64,000 nucleotides of DNA from Chitinophaga sp. (GCF_019236475.1 NZ_JAFAIX010000009.1:1-64000), one strand, 5' to 3'; counted from the first letter of the stretch, positions 8,508 through 16,820 are shown. The notes: generated from the sequence alone by a model not told the origin. A program made the numbers and translations.

Positions 8508-10994
8508 ATGAACAAGATTGCTTCATTAATGCTTTTCCTGGCCGTAGGTACACAAGCCATGGCTCAGGAGATGCCAGTAGTGTTCAACAAGAGTTTCAGC
8601 GGTGCAAAGAACCAGTATAAGAAACTGGCTATTGCCGACAATAACTCTATTGTTGCTATCGGTGGAGGAACTGATAATGGATGTATTACCAAATTATCAT
8701 CTGCCGGAAACCTTATTTACAATGCCAAGCTGAATAAAGGTGGCCTGGTGGCATACCAGGACATGCTGATGCTGCCGAAAAATGAGCTGGTAGCCGTGGG
8801 TGGAGGAACGATTGCCTATGGTAATGCTCGTATCACTAAGTTAGCTTCCACTGGTGAAGTTATCTTTGATAAAAGCATCGGCAATGGCCAAGGTGGTTTT
8901 TTCACCAAAGTGATTACAGACCGTCATGGTAACTATATCACCGTGGGTGTTGACGGTAGCAAACCCGCACAAGCCCGTATCACCAAAATGGCGCCTGACG
9001 GCAGAATCGAATTCGATAAAGCTTTCGGTGCACACAACGTATTCAACAACGTACTGATCGACGAAGATGAGAACATCATTGCCGTTGGTGGCGACGTTGG
9101 AGATGGCCAAGGTAAAGCGTTTATGGTGAAGGTAGACGGAAAGGGAGAGAAAATATTTGAACTCTCTTTCGGTAAACCAGGAGCCGTATTTGAAAAAATG
9201 CTGTTGTTGGAAGATGGCGCGGTACTCGCAATGGGTGGCGGCGCTTATGGCACCGGCAACGCCAGCCGTATTGCTAAAGTGAACACGGAAGGCCAGGTGG
9301 TATTCGATAAAGAATACAGCACCGTAGATGGTAAATTCAACGCTATCCGCGTAAACGATCTGGGACAGATCTTTGCTTGCGCAGAAGAAAAAGAAAAAGG
9401 CCGTATCGTGAAGCTCCGTCCAGATGGTACTGAGCTGTTCAATAAAGAAACCGATGCAGCCCTGTATGCCCTGGAAGTAGGTAAAAACGGTAAAGTGGTA
9501 GCCGCTGGTGGGAACTCCACTACCAACACTGGTAAAATCGTTAAACTGCTGCCTGATGGTACTGTAGTAGTTAATAAAAATGCAGGTACTTCTTTCTCTC
9601 ATCTGTTACTGACAGAAGATGATGAAATCATGGTGGTTACTAAAGAAGGCTACCGCCTGATGAAATTCAATCCAGATGGCGAACAGATGTTCGATAAACA
9701 ACTGGGTAAGTACGATGCAAAAACTTCTCTGGCTGCCCTCCTGATGAGCCCTTCTGGCGAAATCATTGCTGCTGGTGGTGGTGAAGAAGATGGTAACCGT
9801 ATCATCAAAGTGAGCCACGGTGTATCTATCAACGATATCGTGGTAACAGAGCCTCTGAATGGCCTCTCCAACGCATCCCTGACTATTTCTCTGTCCGGCT
9901 TCCTGCGTAGCAACGGTGTTCGTATGCCCGTTAACGTGCATTACAAAACCGTAGCACATAAAGATGGCGCTGGTGTGGGCGACTTCGATGCCACTGAAGG
10001 AACTATTTCTTTCGTGCCTTCTGAGTTTGCAGCAGGCGCACAGATCTCCAAAACCATTCAGATTCCTGTAAAAAGTGATAACCTGCTGGAAGGAAAAGAA
10101 ACTTTCCACGTAGAAATCATGGATGCATCGGATCTTCATCTGACTAAAAACAAAGGGGAAGTAACTATCCTGGATCAACCAGCGATTGTGAAATTTATAG
10201 GTGGTAGCAATGGTGCTGAACCTGCAACTGATGTTGTATTCTCCGCTGGTTTATTTAAGAGAGACGGAACTCCGTTGATTAATGCCACTTCTAAACCAGT
10301 ACGCCTCACGTACAAGTTTGGTAACGGAACAGCCGTTCCAGGCTCCGATTTCGTAAACAGTATCAAAGCTCCTTTTGTAATTGAGACTGGCGCTAGCACA
10401 GCTAACCTGAATGTAAAAGTAAAAGACGATAATCGTTTTGAACTGGCAGAAACAGTTGTACTGGTATTGAGCGAAATCAAAGCAGAAAACGAAGCGGTAG
10501 TAGGCTATAATGGCGATGTAACCAGCATCTCTGCTACACAATATATCCAGGATCAAGCAGCATATATCACATTGGTGAAATTGACAGATGCCAACGAATC
10601 TGCTACTGCACCTGTGAGCATGTTCAAATGTATCCTCGTAAAAGCGGCTGATCAATCTGTACAAACTAACTGTACAGGTAGCGATATCAATATTTACTTT
10701 GGTGTGGACAGCTCTTCTACAGCAGCTTACGGTAAGAAGTATATCATCATGAATGGTGATATGGTGAAAATCACTGGCGACTGTGCTTTCAGCGAAACCG
10801 ATATCCAAGTGGCTTTGGTAAACGATCGTATCAAAGAACCAGATGCACTGATAGTACTGAAACTGAAAGACGTTACAGCAGCTAACAATGCAGGTATGCT
10901 GAAAGTGGCTCCAGACCTGAAACTGAATAAAGCTGTAGCAACTATCCACGATGATGATACAGACGAAAACGGTGCTGTATTGACATCCAAATAA
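8508..10994 (+). CDS. Exported beta-propeller and Calx-beta domain protein
   Basis: This is an 828-residue protein with a signal peptide (MNKIASLMLFLAVGTQAMAQ). Residues about 25-440 are a run of roughly 50-residue repeats of the form K-L-x-x-x-G-x-x-x-F-D-K followed by I-x-A-V-G-G, similar to delta-60 propeller repeats. Three Calx-beta-like domains follow at about 444-555, 560-680 and 683-815, marked by DNLLEGKETF, DNRFELAETV and NDRIKEPDAL. No CHU_C or other T9SS C-terminal domain is visible; the chain ends DDDTDENGAVLTSK. It lies 34 bases after the OmpA gene and shares domains with the adhesin at the window start, so it may be an accessory surface or periplasmic protein. A strong terminator follows the stop. 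Confidence 0.82.
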   Translation: MNKIASLMLFLAVGTQAMAQEMPVVFNKSFSGAKNQYKKLAIADNNSIVAIGGGTDNGCITKLSSAGNLIYNAKLNKGGLVAYQDMLMLPKNELVAVGGGTIAYGNARITKLASTGEVIFDKSIGNGQGGFFTKVITDRHGNYITVGVDGSKPAQARITKMAPDGRIEFDKAFGAHNVFNNVLIDEDENIIAVGGDVGDGQGKAFMVKVDGKGEKIFELSFGKPGAVFEKMLLLEDGAVLAMGGGAYGTGNASRIAKVNTEGQVVFDKEYSTVDGKFNAIRVNDLGQIFACAEEKEKGRIVKLRPDGTELFNKETDAALYALEVGKNGKVVAAGGNSTTNTGKIVKLLPDGTVVVNKNAGTSFSHLLLTEDDEIMVVTKEGYRLMKFNPDGEQMFDKQLGKYDAKTSLAALLMSPSGEIIAAGGGEEDGNRIIKVSHGVSINDIVVTEPLNGLSNASLTISLSGFLRSNGVRMPVNVHYKTVAHKDGAGVGDFDATEGTISFVPSEFAAGAQISKTIQIPVKSDNLLEGKETFHVEIMDASDLHLTKNKGEVTILDQPAIVKFIGGSNGAEPATDVVFSAGLFKRDGTPLINATSKPVRLTYKFGNGTAVPGSDFVNSIKAPFVIETGASTANLNVKVKDDNRFELAETVVLVLSEIKAENEAVVGYNGDVTSISATQYIQDQAAYITLVKLTDANESATAPVSMFKCILVKAADQSVQTNCTGSDINIYFGVDSSSTAAYGKKYIIMNGDMVKITGDCAFSETDIQVALVNDRIKEPDALIVLKLKDVTAANNAGMLKVAPDLKLNKAVATIHDDDTDENGAVLTSK

Positions 10995-11039
10995 CAACGG
11001 CTTGATTATTTAACCGATATACGCACTCAAGCACCTACG

Positions 11040-11075
11040 TTCCCGCATAGTTTCTTCTATGCGGGAATTTTTTTT
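11040..11075 (+). terminator. Strong intrinsic terminator of the T9SS/adhesin operon
   Basis: An 11-base perfect stem (TTCCCGCATAG at 11040-11050 pairing with CTATGCGGGAA at 11057-11067) is followed by an eight-T run. It sits 45 bases after the last gene of the operon. Confidence 0.9.
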
Positions 11076-11488
11076 GCTATCATTTTGATACGATTAACAT
11101 TTGAATAATTGTTGAATATAAGTAAATATTATTTAAATGATTATTAATCAATCAAATAGAAATGATTTAGAAAAAAATATGTATTTTTTGGTTAATTGAA
11201 AATCCAAAGGGAATATAGGGGCGTATATGATTGAGAAGGCATTAAAGAAGTTATTTACCGTATCCTAGATATATTAACCAGTTCTTTGTAAAAGATTGTC
11301 AGATAATTCGGATGAGCGTTGCTCATTTTTTCCTGGGGGCATGTTTACTTCTTGTACACAACATGCATCAACACCTCAGTGTATTGGTTCAATGGCAGGG
11401 AATTTACGACATGGATTCTCTGCCACCACAGTACAGATTCAGTAATGTAATGCGTTTGTTTTACAACCCACTTCTGTGTAGAAGGGCC

Positions 11489-11536
11489 GCAAATTGAGCG
11501 TTGTGGATTTGATCAGTTACACAACGTTCAATTTGC
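11489..11536. repeat. 17-base near-perfect inverted repeat in intergenic region
   Basis: The left arm GCAAATTGAGCGTTGTG (11489-11505) and right arm CACAACGTTCAATTTGC (11520-11536) pair with one mismatch around a 14-base loop. No T run follows, so it is more likely an operator or an RNA structure than a terminator. Confidence 0.7.
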
Positions 11537-11671
11537 ACTAGCTGAAGCCCAAAGATATTTTAAAATAAACTGCACTTGTAATGCGAGCCCGTTTGCGGGA
11601 CTTTGGAAAAATTATTCAATTCTTTAAAATCTGTATAAAGAGTTGTGTCTTTTAATGGTTAACTTGGGAAT

Positions 11672-11707
11672 AAGCCTGGTATATCCTTACCGGGCTTTAT
11701 TTTTTTC
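11672..11707 (+). terminator. Terminator-like hairpin without an annotated upstream gene
   Basis: AAGCCTGGTA pairs with TACCGGGCTT (one G-T pair) over a 6-base loop and is followed by a T-rich run. The T run lies on the plus strand, yet the nearest plus-strand gene ends 0.7 kb upstream behind its own terminator. The neighbouring GNAT gene is on the minus strand. Confidence 0.55.
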
Positions 11708-11739
11708 TACAACTCTTACTACAATCCTGTTGAAAGCCT

Positions 11740-12237
11740 TTATTTTAAAGGCTTTTGCATCACATAATCTTCCATCAGATAACCGTTGCCAATATCTGTA
11801 TTTTTCTCTTTTATGACTGAAAAGCCCATTTTTTCGTAGAACTGCTTCGCTTTATTGAAGCGATTCACATCCAATTCCAGTATGGTAGCTCCTTTGGCAG
11901 CCACTTGATCTGCAACAGTATTCAGTAAGAATTTGCCCGCACCCTTACCCTGATAGGTAGGATCCAAGTATATTTTATGCAGTTTATAAATGCTCGGATC
12001 ATCCGTTTTACTATAGGCGGCATAGGCAATGGGGGCCTCTCCATCTGCCATAATAATAAACTGATGTTCTTTCTCTGTCATTTGTTGTTCCAGCGATGGA
12101 GTGCTATACATCATGTCCATCATAAATGTCATCTGTTCCGGACTAAGTATAGACTGGTAAGTAGGGGTCCATATTTTGACAGCCAACGCTTGTATAACGG
12201 GGATATCTGCGATGGTAGCTAATTTGATTTGATACAT
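11740..12237 (-). CDS. GNAT family N-acetyltransferase
   Basis: This 165-residue protein has the GNAT fold: beta strands ITELE-like near the start (IKLATIADIPVIQALA), the acetyl-CoA pyrophosphate-binding loop YQGKGAGKFLL at about residues 95-105, and the C-terminal ELDVNRFNKAKQFYEKMGF segment typical of small-molecule or protein acetyltransferases. The substrate cannot be predicted. It is the last of four closely spaced minus-strand genes, starting 9 bases after the DsbA-like gene, and is therefore probably cotranscribed with it. Confidence 0.88.
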   Translation of the reverse strand: MYQIKLATIADIPVIQALAVKIWTPTYQSILSPEQMTFMMDMMYSTPSLEQQMTEKEHQFIIMADGEAPIAYAAYSKTDDPSIYKLHKIYLDPTYQGKGAGKFLLNTVADQVAAKGATILELDVNRFNKAKQFYEKMGFSVIKEKNTDIGNGYLMEDYVMQKPLK

Positions 12238-12246
12238 GCTGACGGT

Positions 12247-12876
12247 TTATTTTTGACTTTCTGCGAGAATATTATCAATCGTTTGTTGAACGGTGGCCAG
12301 TGGCGCAAAGCCTCGGGCGCATAGGTATAGCTGTTCTCCTGTATCCAAGATAGCTGCTGGAAACCCAGTGATGCCCCAGTTTTGTACCAATTGAAACTCT
12401 TGTTGTGTTTCATAACGGTTTTGCTCTTCCTGCATTTGTTGCAGGAATTCATCCACAGGCAAGTTATAGCGGGCAATCAACGGACGATAAGTATCATCGT
12501 CGATGAGGTTCTGTCCTTCGAAATTGAGGGCTACTTGCATATCATGCGCGAAGTCCAGCGCTTTTGCTGGTAAGTACTTTTTGAATACCGTGAGCGCGAT
12601 CGCTGGTTTTTCAGAATCCATTTTTTGGGAAGATGGCAGCAGCTCGTAGAGAAACGTGTCTCCAAATTTCACACCTGTCATTTCCTCTACATTCTTATGT
12701 GCCTGTAGGATATATGCCTGCATGGTAGACCATGGACGTTTATTATCGCCCAAAATCATACCACCTGAAAGCACTTCAAATTCCCAGTCGGGATGCTGCT
12801 TTTGGAGTTCCTGCATTACTGGTGTGAAACCATAGCACCAACCACAGAGCGCATCATATACATAGATTATTTTCAT
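12247..12876 (-). CDS. DsbA family protein (cytosolic thioredoxin-fold, CGWC)
   Basis: This 209-residue protein carries the redox motif CGWC at about residues 11-14 (YVYDALCGWCYGF) and the cis-proline loop GFPAAIL at about 170. A helical insertion lies between them, as in the DsbA/FrnE/2-hydroxychromene-2-carboxylate isomerase superfamily. No signal peptide is present, so it should act in the cytoplasm, probably in thiol-disulfide exchange or detoxification. It lies between the PrsW gene (42 bases upstream) and the GNAT gene (9 bases downstream). Confidence 0.88.
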   Translation of the reverse strand: MKIIYVYDALCGWCYGFTPVMQELQKQHPDWEFEVLSGGMILGDNKRPWSTMQAYILQAHKNVEEMTGVKFGDTFLYELLPSSQKMDSEKPAIALTVFKKYLPAKALDFAHDMQVALNFEGQNLIDDDTYRPLIARYNLPVDEFLQQMQEEQNRYETQQEFQLVQNWGITGFPAAILDTGEQLYLCARGFAPLATVQQTIDNILAESQK

Positions 12877-12918
12877 TACTATTTGATTATCGTTGAGATA
12901 TTAATTGAAAGGATACCG

Positions 12919-13635
12919 TCAGCTTTGGCCGCGATTATCTTCTTCATTAAAGTAGTTATTATCATGCAGTTTTTCAGATAATGCACGATCTTTTTTAATC
13001 GCCCTGATGGAATTCCTGATGGCAAAAACTAGTGTCACCAAAGCGGCTCCAAAGAAGAACAAATTATTGCCCGTAAAGAGGAAGAAATCGTACGTACCAT
13101 GAAAAAACACCGCTACCAATAAACCCTTCCTCAGCAGTTCCTCCTTTTTATGAGGCAGGAATTTCGCCAGACCCACGTAATAGCCCATTAGCACCGCAAA
13201 AGCGCCATGTGCAGGCACAGAGAGGAACATGCGCGCCACGCCGGTTCCCATCCCGTATTTGGCCACATAAGCGATATTTTCCAGGGTAGCGAATCCCATG
13301 CCTATCATCACCGCATATACGATGCCGTCGAAAGGTTCATTGAACGCTTTTTTCGGATAGGCGTAAAGGTAGAGTACCAGGAATTTCGCCAGTTCTTCTG
13401 ATAATGCAACAACGGCATAGGCAAAGAAAGCGGTATTAAAAAGTGTATCTCCGCTTTCGCTGAAGCCAAACATAAGGGCGCTGGATTGTACTATCAATGG
13501 AAGTATAATACTGGCCATGCCCAGGAAGAAACATTTCAGCAAGAGGCCCAATGGCTCGCGTTCGTATTTGTCGAGCGCATAAATCAGCATAGAGATTGCC
13601 AGTCCGGGAGCTACTGCCAGGGCCAAAAGTATCAT
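12919..13635 (-). CDS. PrsW family glutamic-type intramembrane protease
   Basis: This 238-residue polytopic membrane protein has about seven hydrophobic segments. The family motifs are present: the paired glutamates in ALSEELAKFL (about residues 78-87), FDGIVYAVMIGMGFATLEN (about 102-120) and the two His-containing helices VPAHGAFA and FFHGTYDF. PrsW proteins cleave membrane-bound regulators such as anti-sigma factors; the target here is unknown. The start codon overlaps the stop of the PolX/PHP gene by 4 bases, indicating translational coupling. Confidence 0.9.
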   Translation of the reverse strand: MILLALAVAPGLAISMLIYALDKYEREPLGLLLKCFFLGMASIILPLIVQSSALMFGFSESGDTLFNTAFFAYAVVALSEELAKFLVLYLYAYPKKAFNEPFDGIVYAVMIGMGFATLENIAYVAKYGMGTGVARMFLSVPAHGAFAVLMGYYVGLAKFLPHKKEELLRKGLLVAVFFHGTYDFFLFTGNNLFFFGAALVTLVFAIRNSIRAIKKDRALSEKLHDNNYFNEEDNRGQS

Positions 13636-15320
13636 GAGATCAGATTTTTTTGTTTTTTCCTTTCCTTGAGGAAGGCATCCAACTGATCAACAGTATAGCT
13701 ACTTAGATTGTTTGCCTTTGTCAGGCCGCCTTTTTGCGCAGCGAGGGTACCATAAAATACATCTTGGTAACCTTCAATACTATGGGCATCTGGATCGATG
13801 GAGATGAGTACATTTTTTTCCAATGCATAATGAATCCACGACCAGTCCATATCTAAGCGGCGAGGGTGCGCATTGAGTTCTATCACCACATTATTTGCAG
13901 CACAGGCATCAATGATTTTTTTATGATCTACTGGGTAGCCATTACGACTCAGTAGGAGTCGCCCTGTCATATGTCCCAATATGGTAGTATAAGGATTCTC
14001 GATGGCTTTGAGGAGGCGTGCCATGGCTTTCTCTTCTGTCATCTTCAAGGTAGAGTGGACGGAAGCAATCACCAGATCGAACGTAGCAAGGATTTCATCT
14101 GGGTAATCGAGGTTACCATCATTGAGAATATCCGATTCGATGCTTTTGAAGATGCGGAATGGCGCCAGTTGTTTGTTCAGTTCATCTACTTGCGATTGTT
14201 GCGCCAGTACACGGGCGGCATCCAGCCCATTTGCATAGAAAGCAGAGCGGGAGTGATCGCTGATCACCAGGTATTCAAAGCCTTGTTTTTGGGCTGCCAG
14301 CGCCATTTCTTCGAGTGTATAAAGGCCATCGCTCCATTGACTATGGGAGTGAATAATACCTTTGATATCGGTCGATTGAATAAGATGTGGCAGTTGATGC
14401 GCGCGGGCTTGGTCCACTTCGTTTATGCCTTCCCGTAAGCATGGCGGGATATAATCCATGGCTGCTCTACTGAAGATTTCCGCTTCGCTGGTAGCACCAG
14501 TGATGGCTGGGTGACCGCCAGCAGCATTGAATTTGTCGATAAAAGCAGTAGATCCGGTAGTCAGGAAGAGCTGTGCTGGGAAATCGGCCGTATTGCAGGA
14601 ATGGGTAATGATTTTGATTTTCTCTTCCGTAGACCAGATGATATTGGTATCATTTACGGCTTCCAGGTGAAAGCCTGGCAGGAGAGAAAGTTGTTCCTGA
14701 ATGGTTTGTACTGGAGCAGCTACCAGTAGTTCGATTTCATCGATGATGATCGCATTTCTTCTGAAGGCGCCGGTAATGCTTACAGGAGCAGGAGCGAAGA
14801 GTTCCTGGAGTTGTTTTTCCAGTTGAACGCCGGTGGCGGCGACTTCTGCATAGAGGAAACGGTGTTTATTAGAGAGGTAGAATTCAATATTCTGGCGAAC
14901 GTTGTCCTGTGTTTTCTGACCGAATCCTTTCAGGAGCAGCAGTCTATTTTCGTTGCAGGCATAGAGGAGTTCTCCCATGGATTCTACTTCCAGTTCTTTC
15001 CAGATGGTAGCTATTTTTTTAGGTCCCAGACCTTTTATTTTCATGATTTCGAGGATACCAGGAGGAGTGATTTCCAGGTAATGATCGAGTAGGCCGAAGC
15101 GCTGGTTTTCCAGCATTTCGATGATGGCTTTTCCGGTAGATTCTCCGATACCTTTGATTTTAAATATATCGTTATGGGCGGTATCTTTTAATTGGCCCGG
15201 CAGTTTTTCTATGGTAAAAGCAGCGGAGGCAAATGATTTTGCTTTGAAGCTATTTTCGCCGTGGATATCCATTAGTTTGGAGAGCAGGGCGAAGTTATCG
15301 GCAATTGCGTAGTTGTCCAT
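13632..15320 (-). CDS. PolX-like protein: helix-hairpin-helix/DNA polymerase beta-like region fused to PHP phosphoesterase
   Basis: This 562-residue protein has the PolX layout: a Pol beta N-terminal-like region with HhH motifs (IKGIGESTGKAI at about 55-66, IKGLGPKKIATI at about 95-106), a nucleotidyltransferase-like segment at about 180-290, and a PHP domain at about 315-560. The PHP metal ligands look intact: HSHSQWSDG, ISDHS, ESDIL, ASVHS, GHMTGR and DPDAHS. In contrast, the polymerase motif that normally reads GSxRR...DID is GAFRR...EIE here (residues 184-197), and the third carboxylate appears absent. The likely role is DNA repair as a 3'-5' exonuclease or phosphoesterase rather than as a polymerase. 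It is the first gene of a four-gene minus-strand operon. Confidence 0.88.
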   Translation of the reverse strand: MDNYAIADNFALLSKLMDIHGENSFKAKSFASAAFTIEKLPGQLKDTAHNDIFKIKGIGESTGKAIIEMLENQRFGLLDHYLEITPPGILEIMKIKGLGPKKIATIWKELEVESMGELLYACNENRLLLLKGFGQKTQDNVRQNIEFYLSNKHRFLYAEVAATGVQLEKQLQELFAPAPVSITGAFRRNAIIIDEIELLVAAPVQTIQEQLSLLPGFHLEAVNDTNIIWSTEEKIKIITHSCNTADFPAQLFLTTGSTAFIDKFNAAGGHPAITGATSEAEIFSRAAMDYIPPCLREGINEVDQARAHQLPHLIQSTDIKGIIHSHSQWSDGLYTLEEMALAAQKQGFEYLVISDHSRSAFYANGLDAARVLAQQSQVDELNKQLAPFRIFKSIESDILNDGNLDYPDEILATFDLVIASVHSTLKMTEEKAMARLLKAIENPYTTILGHMTGRLLLSRNGYPVDHKKIIDACAANNVVIELNAHPRRLDMDWSWIHYALEKNVLISIDPDAHSIEGYQDVFYGTLAAQKGGLTKANNLSSYTVDQLDAFLKERKKQKNLIS

Positions 15321-15725
15321 GCGATAAAATTAAGGGATTTTTTCACGCAGAAGTTTTTTGCGCGCAAAGCGGTATAAGCAGCAAGGCAGCAAAGGAATTT
15401 GTGGGGAAGGGTAGAGGCGAAATTTTGTCTCGCAAAGGGCGCAGAGGAATAACGTGAGGATTAGTGATTGTTGTTTTAAAGACCGCAAAGGTCCTATTCA
15501 GTACTTTTTCTCTGGGGTGAATGAGGCATTTAAAGTGAAGCAGTAGTTTGCTGCTTTGGGAGCTACTGGAAACAGCATCATCCTACAACAAAACATAGTC
15601 CTTTGTTTCTTTGCGCCTTTGCGAGAAACACAGCATAACACAATCCTTTGCTGCTTTACATCTGGGGCAAAGAAAAAGGTCCTGATATTTCAGGACCCTT
15701 ATAACTACATTTTGTAAATCCGATC
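15321..15725. repeat. Intergenic region with nested inverted CGCAAAGG-type repeats
   Basis: No gene is visible. Two nested inverted pairs occur in the order A-B...B'-A': GCAGCAAAGGA at 15386-15396 with TCCTTTGCTGC at 15644-15654, and TCTCGCAAAGGGCGCAGAGG at 15428-15447 with CTTTGCGCCTTTGCGAGA at 15609-15626. GCAAAG/CTTTGC words recur throughout. This resembles the CGCAAAG-rich intergenic repeats seen in many Bacteroidota genomes and could be a non-coding MITE-like remnant of about 270-320 bases. Confidence 0.5.
15673..15697 (-). terminator. Terminator of the L21-L27-histone-like operon
   Basis: On the minus strand the perfect 8-base stem GGTCCTGA/TCAGGACC with a 4-base loop is followed by five Ts. 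It lies about 30 bases after the stop of the histone-like gene. Confidence 0.85.
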
Positions 15726-16064
15726 TTAGTTAGCTGGATTTGCTGGAGCTGGAGCGGTAGCAGGAGCGGCTTTTTTAGCAGCAGCTTTCTTCTTAGGCGC
15801 AGCTTTTTTAGCAGCAGCTTTCTTTTTAGGAGCGGCTTTCTTAGCAGCAGCTTTCTTTTTAGGAGCAACGGCTTTTTTAGCAGCAGCTTTCTTTTTAGGA
15901 GCAGCTTTCTTAGCAGCAGCTTTCTTTTTAGGAGCGGCTTTCTTAGCAGCAGCTTTTTTAGGAGCAGCTTTCTTAGCAGCAGCTTTCTTTTTAGGAGCAG
16001 CTTTCTTAGCAGCAGCTTTTTTAGGCGCAGCTTTTTTAGCAGCTGCTTTTTTAATTGTTGCCAT
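15726..16064 (-). CDS. Histone H1-like Lys/Ala/Pro-rich protein
   Basis: This 112-residue protein is made almost wholly of AAAKKAAPKK-type units after MATIKK and ends in a short Ala/Pro tail (ATAPAPANPAN). Such sequences match the lysine-rich tails of histone H1 and of bacterial Hc1/AlgP-like nucleoid proteins, and they bind DNA or RNA by charge. There is no globular domain. It lies 64 bases behind rpmA and has its own terminator downstream, so it may be expressed with the ribosomal proteins. The DNA is itself a tandem repeat (GCAGCAGCTTTCTTTTTAGG units), which makes copy-number change by slippage likely. Confidence 0.82.
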   Translation of the reverse strand: MATIKKAAAKKAAPKKAAAKKAAPKKKAAAKKAAPKKAAAKKAAPKKKAAAKKAAPKKKAAAKKAVAPKKKAAAKKAAPKKKAAAKKAAPKKKAAAKKAAPATAPAPANPAN

Positions 16065-16128
16065 TGTTTTTTGAATTTGGGTTAGTAAAAAATAATTGGG
16101 TATAAAAAAACTTTATGGCAAACACTGA

Positions 16129-16407
16129 TTAGGCTTCCGCCTGAGCAGTGGTGTCAAATGCTTTAACAGAAACGTAGGTTTTGTTTTCGCGACCTTTTCT
16201 GAATTCAACTACACCGTCAGCTACTGCGAAAATGGTAAAATCTTTACCGATGCCTACATTTGAACCTGGATGGTAAACAGTACCTCTCTGGCGTACAATG
16301 ATGTTACCAGAAATAGCAGGTTGACCACCGAAAATTTTAACGCCCAGCCTTTTGCTTTGGGAGTCGCGGCCGTTCTTTACACTACCTTCACCTTTTTTAT
16401 GTGCCAT
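16129..16407 (-). CDS. rpmA: 50S ribosomal protein L27
   Basis: This 92-residue protein begins [19 protein letters not shown], the universal L27 start, and contains [17 protein letters not shown] and [18 protein letters not shown]27 sits at the peptidyl-transferase centre of the large subunit. The mature N-terminus is encoded directly, with no cleavable Firmicutes-type leader. It lies 55 bases behind rplU in the standard L21-L27 order. Confidence 0.98.
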   Translation of the reverse strand: MAHKKGEGSVKNGRDSQSKRLGVKIFGGQPAISGNIIVRQRGTVYHPGSNVGIGKDFTIFAVADGVVEFRKGRENKTYVSVKAFDTTAQAEA

Positions 16408-16462
16408 TGTATAATTTCTTTAAAAACTTTGTCTAATAAATAAATTGCGCTTAACGTACAAA

Positions 16463-16765
16463 TTAAGCGATTTCATTGATTTTAATCTTAGTGAAGTGGG
16501 TACGGTGACCAACTTTCTTTCTGAAGCCTTTTCTTCTCTTCATTTTGAAAGCGATAACTTTATCACCCTGAACATGTCCTAAGATCTCTGCTTTTACTAC
16601 TGATTTTACATCAGTACCTACGGTCAGCTTACCAGCGTTATCTGTTAACAGTACTTCAGAAAACTCCACTTTATCTCCGATATTTCCCTGTAACTGCTGT
16701 ACAAATATTTCCTGGTCTTTTTGTACTTTAAATTGCTGACCTGCGATTTTTACAACTGCAAACAT
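16463..16765 (-). CDS. rplU: 50S ribosomal protein L21
   Basis: This 100-residue protein starts MFAVVKIAGQQFKVQKDQ and has the C-terminal signature MKRRKGFRKKVGHRTHFTKIKI, both typical of L21. An upstream in-frame ATG at 16819 would add 18 residues unlike any L21 and would place the start inside the promoter, so the ATG at 16765 is chosen. It is the first gene of the L21-L27-histone-like unit. Confidence 0.97.
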   Translation of the reverse strand: MFAVVKIAGQQFKVQKDQEIFVQQLQGNIGDKVEFSEVLLTDNAGKLTVGTDVKSVVKAEILGHVQGDKVIAFKMKRRKGFRKKVGHRTHFTKIKINEIA

Positions 16766-16788
16766 AATTATCCAAAATATAATTTCCG

Positions 16789-16820
16789 CAAAAGTAACAT
16801 TTGTTTTTCGGATTGACAAA
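16789..16820 (-). promoter_or_regulatory. Bacteroidota-type promoter of rplU
   Basis: On the minus strand TTTG (16817-16820) is separated by 20 bases from TACTTTTG (16789-16796). This matches the TTTG/TAnnTTTG consensus and spacing of the Bacteroidota primary sigma factor. The ATG lies 23 bases beyond the -7 box. Confidence 0.75.

Larger units (their letters stand above)
10998..11739. other. Gene-free 0.74 kb stretch with several hairpins
   Basis: No convincing protein gene is present. Besides the operon terminator it holds a short hairpin plus T run at 11312-11331 (ATGAGC/GCTCAT), a 17-base inverted repeat at 11489-11536 and a terminator-like hairpin at 11672-11707. The left part, 11080-11290, is very AT-rich. 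A small RNA on the plus strand ending at 11707 is possible, but no good TAnnTTTG promoter was found. Confidence 0.5.

Noticed and set aside
8841-9602. 253-residue minus-strand frame
   Set aside because: Lies fully inside the Calx-beta propeller gene; rich in Phe/His/Cys as expected for an antisense shadow.
11312-11497. 61-residue plus-strand reading frame
   Set aside because: Its first codons are a hairpin plus T run (ATGAGC/GCTCAT then TTTTT), composition is not protein-like and it ends inside the inverted repeat.
15656-15868. 70-residue Leu/Arg/Lys-rich frame on the minus strand
   Set aside because: It is the +1 reading of the histone-like repeat DNA and runs through the terminator.
15726-16064. 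CRISPR-like regular repeats
   Set aside because: The repeats are in-frame codons for an AAAKKAAPKK protein with no spacers.
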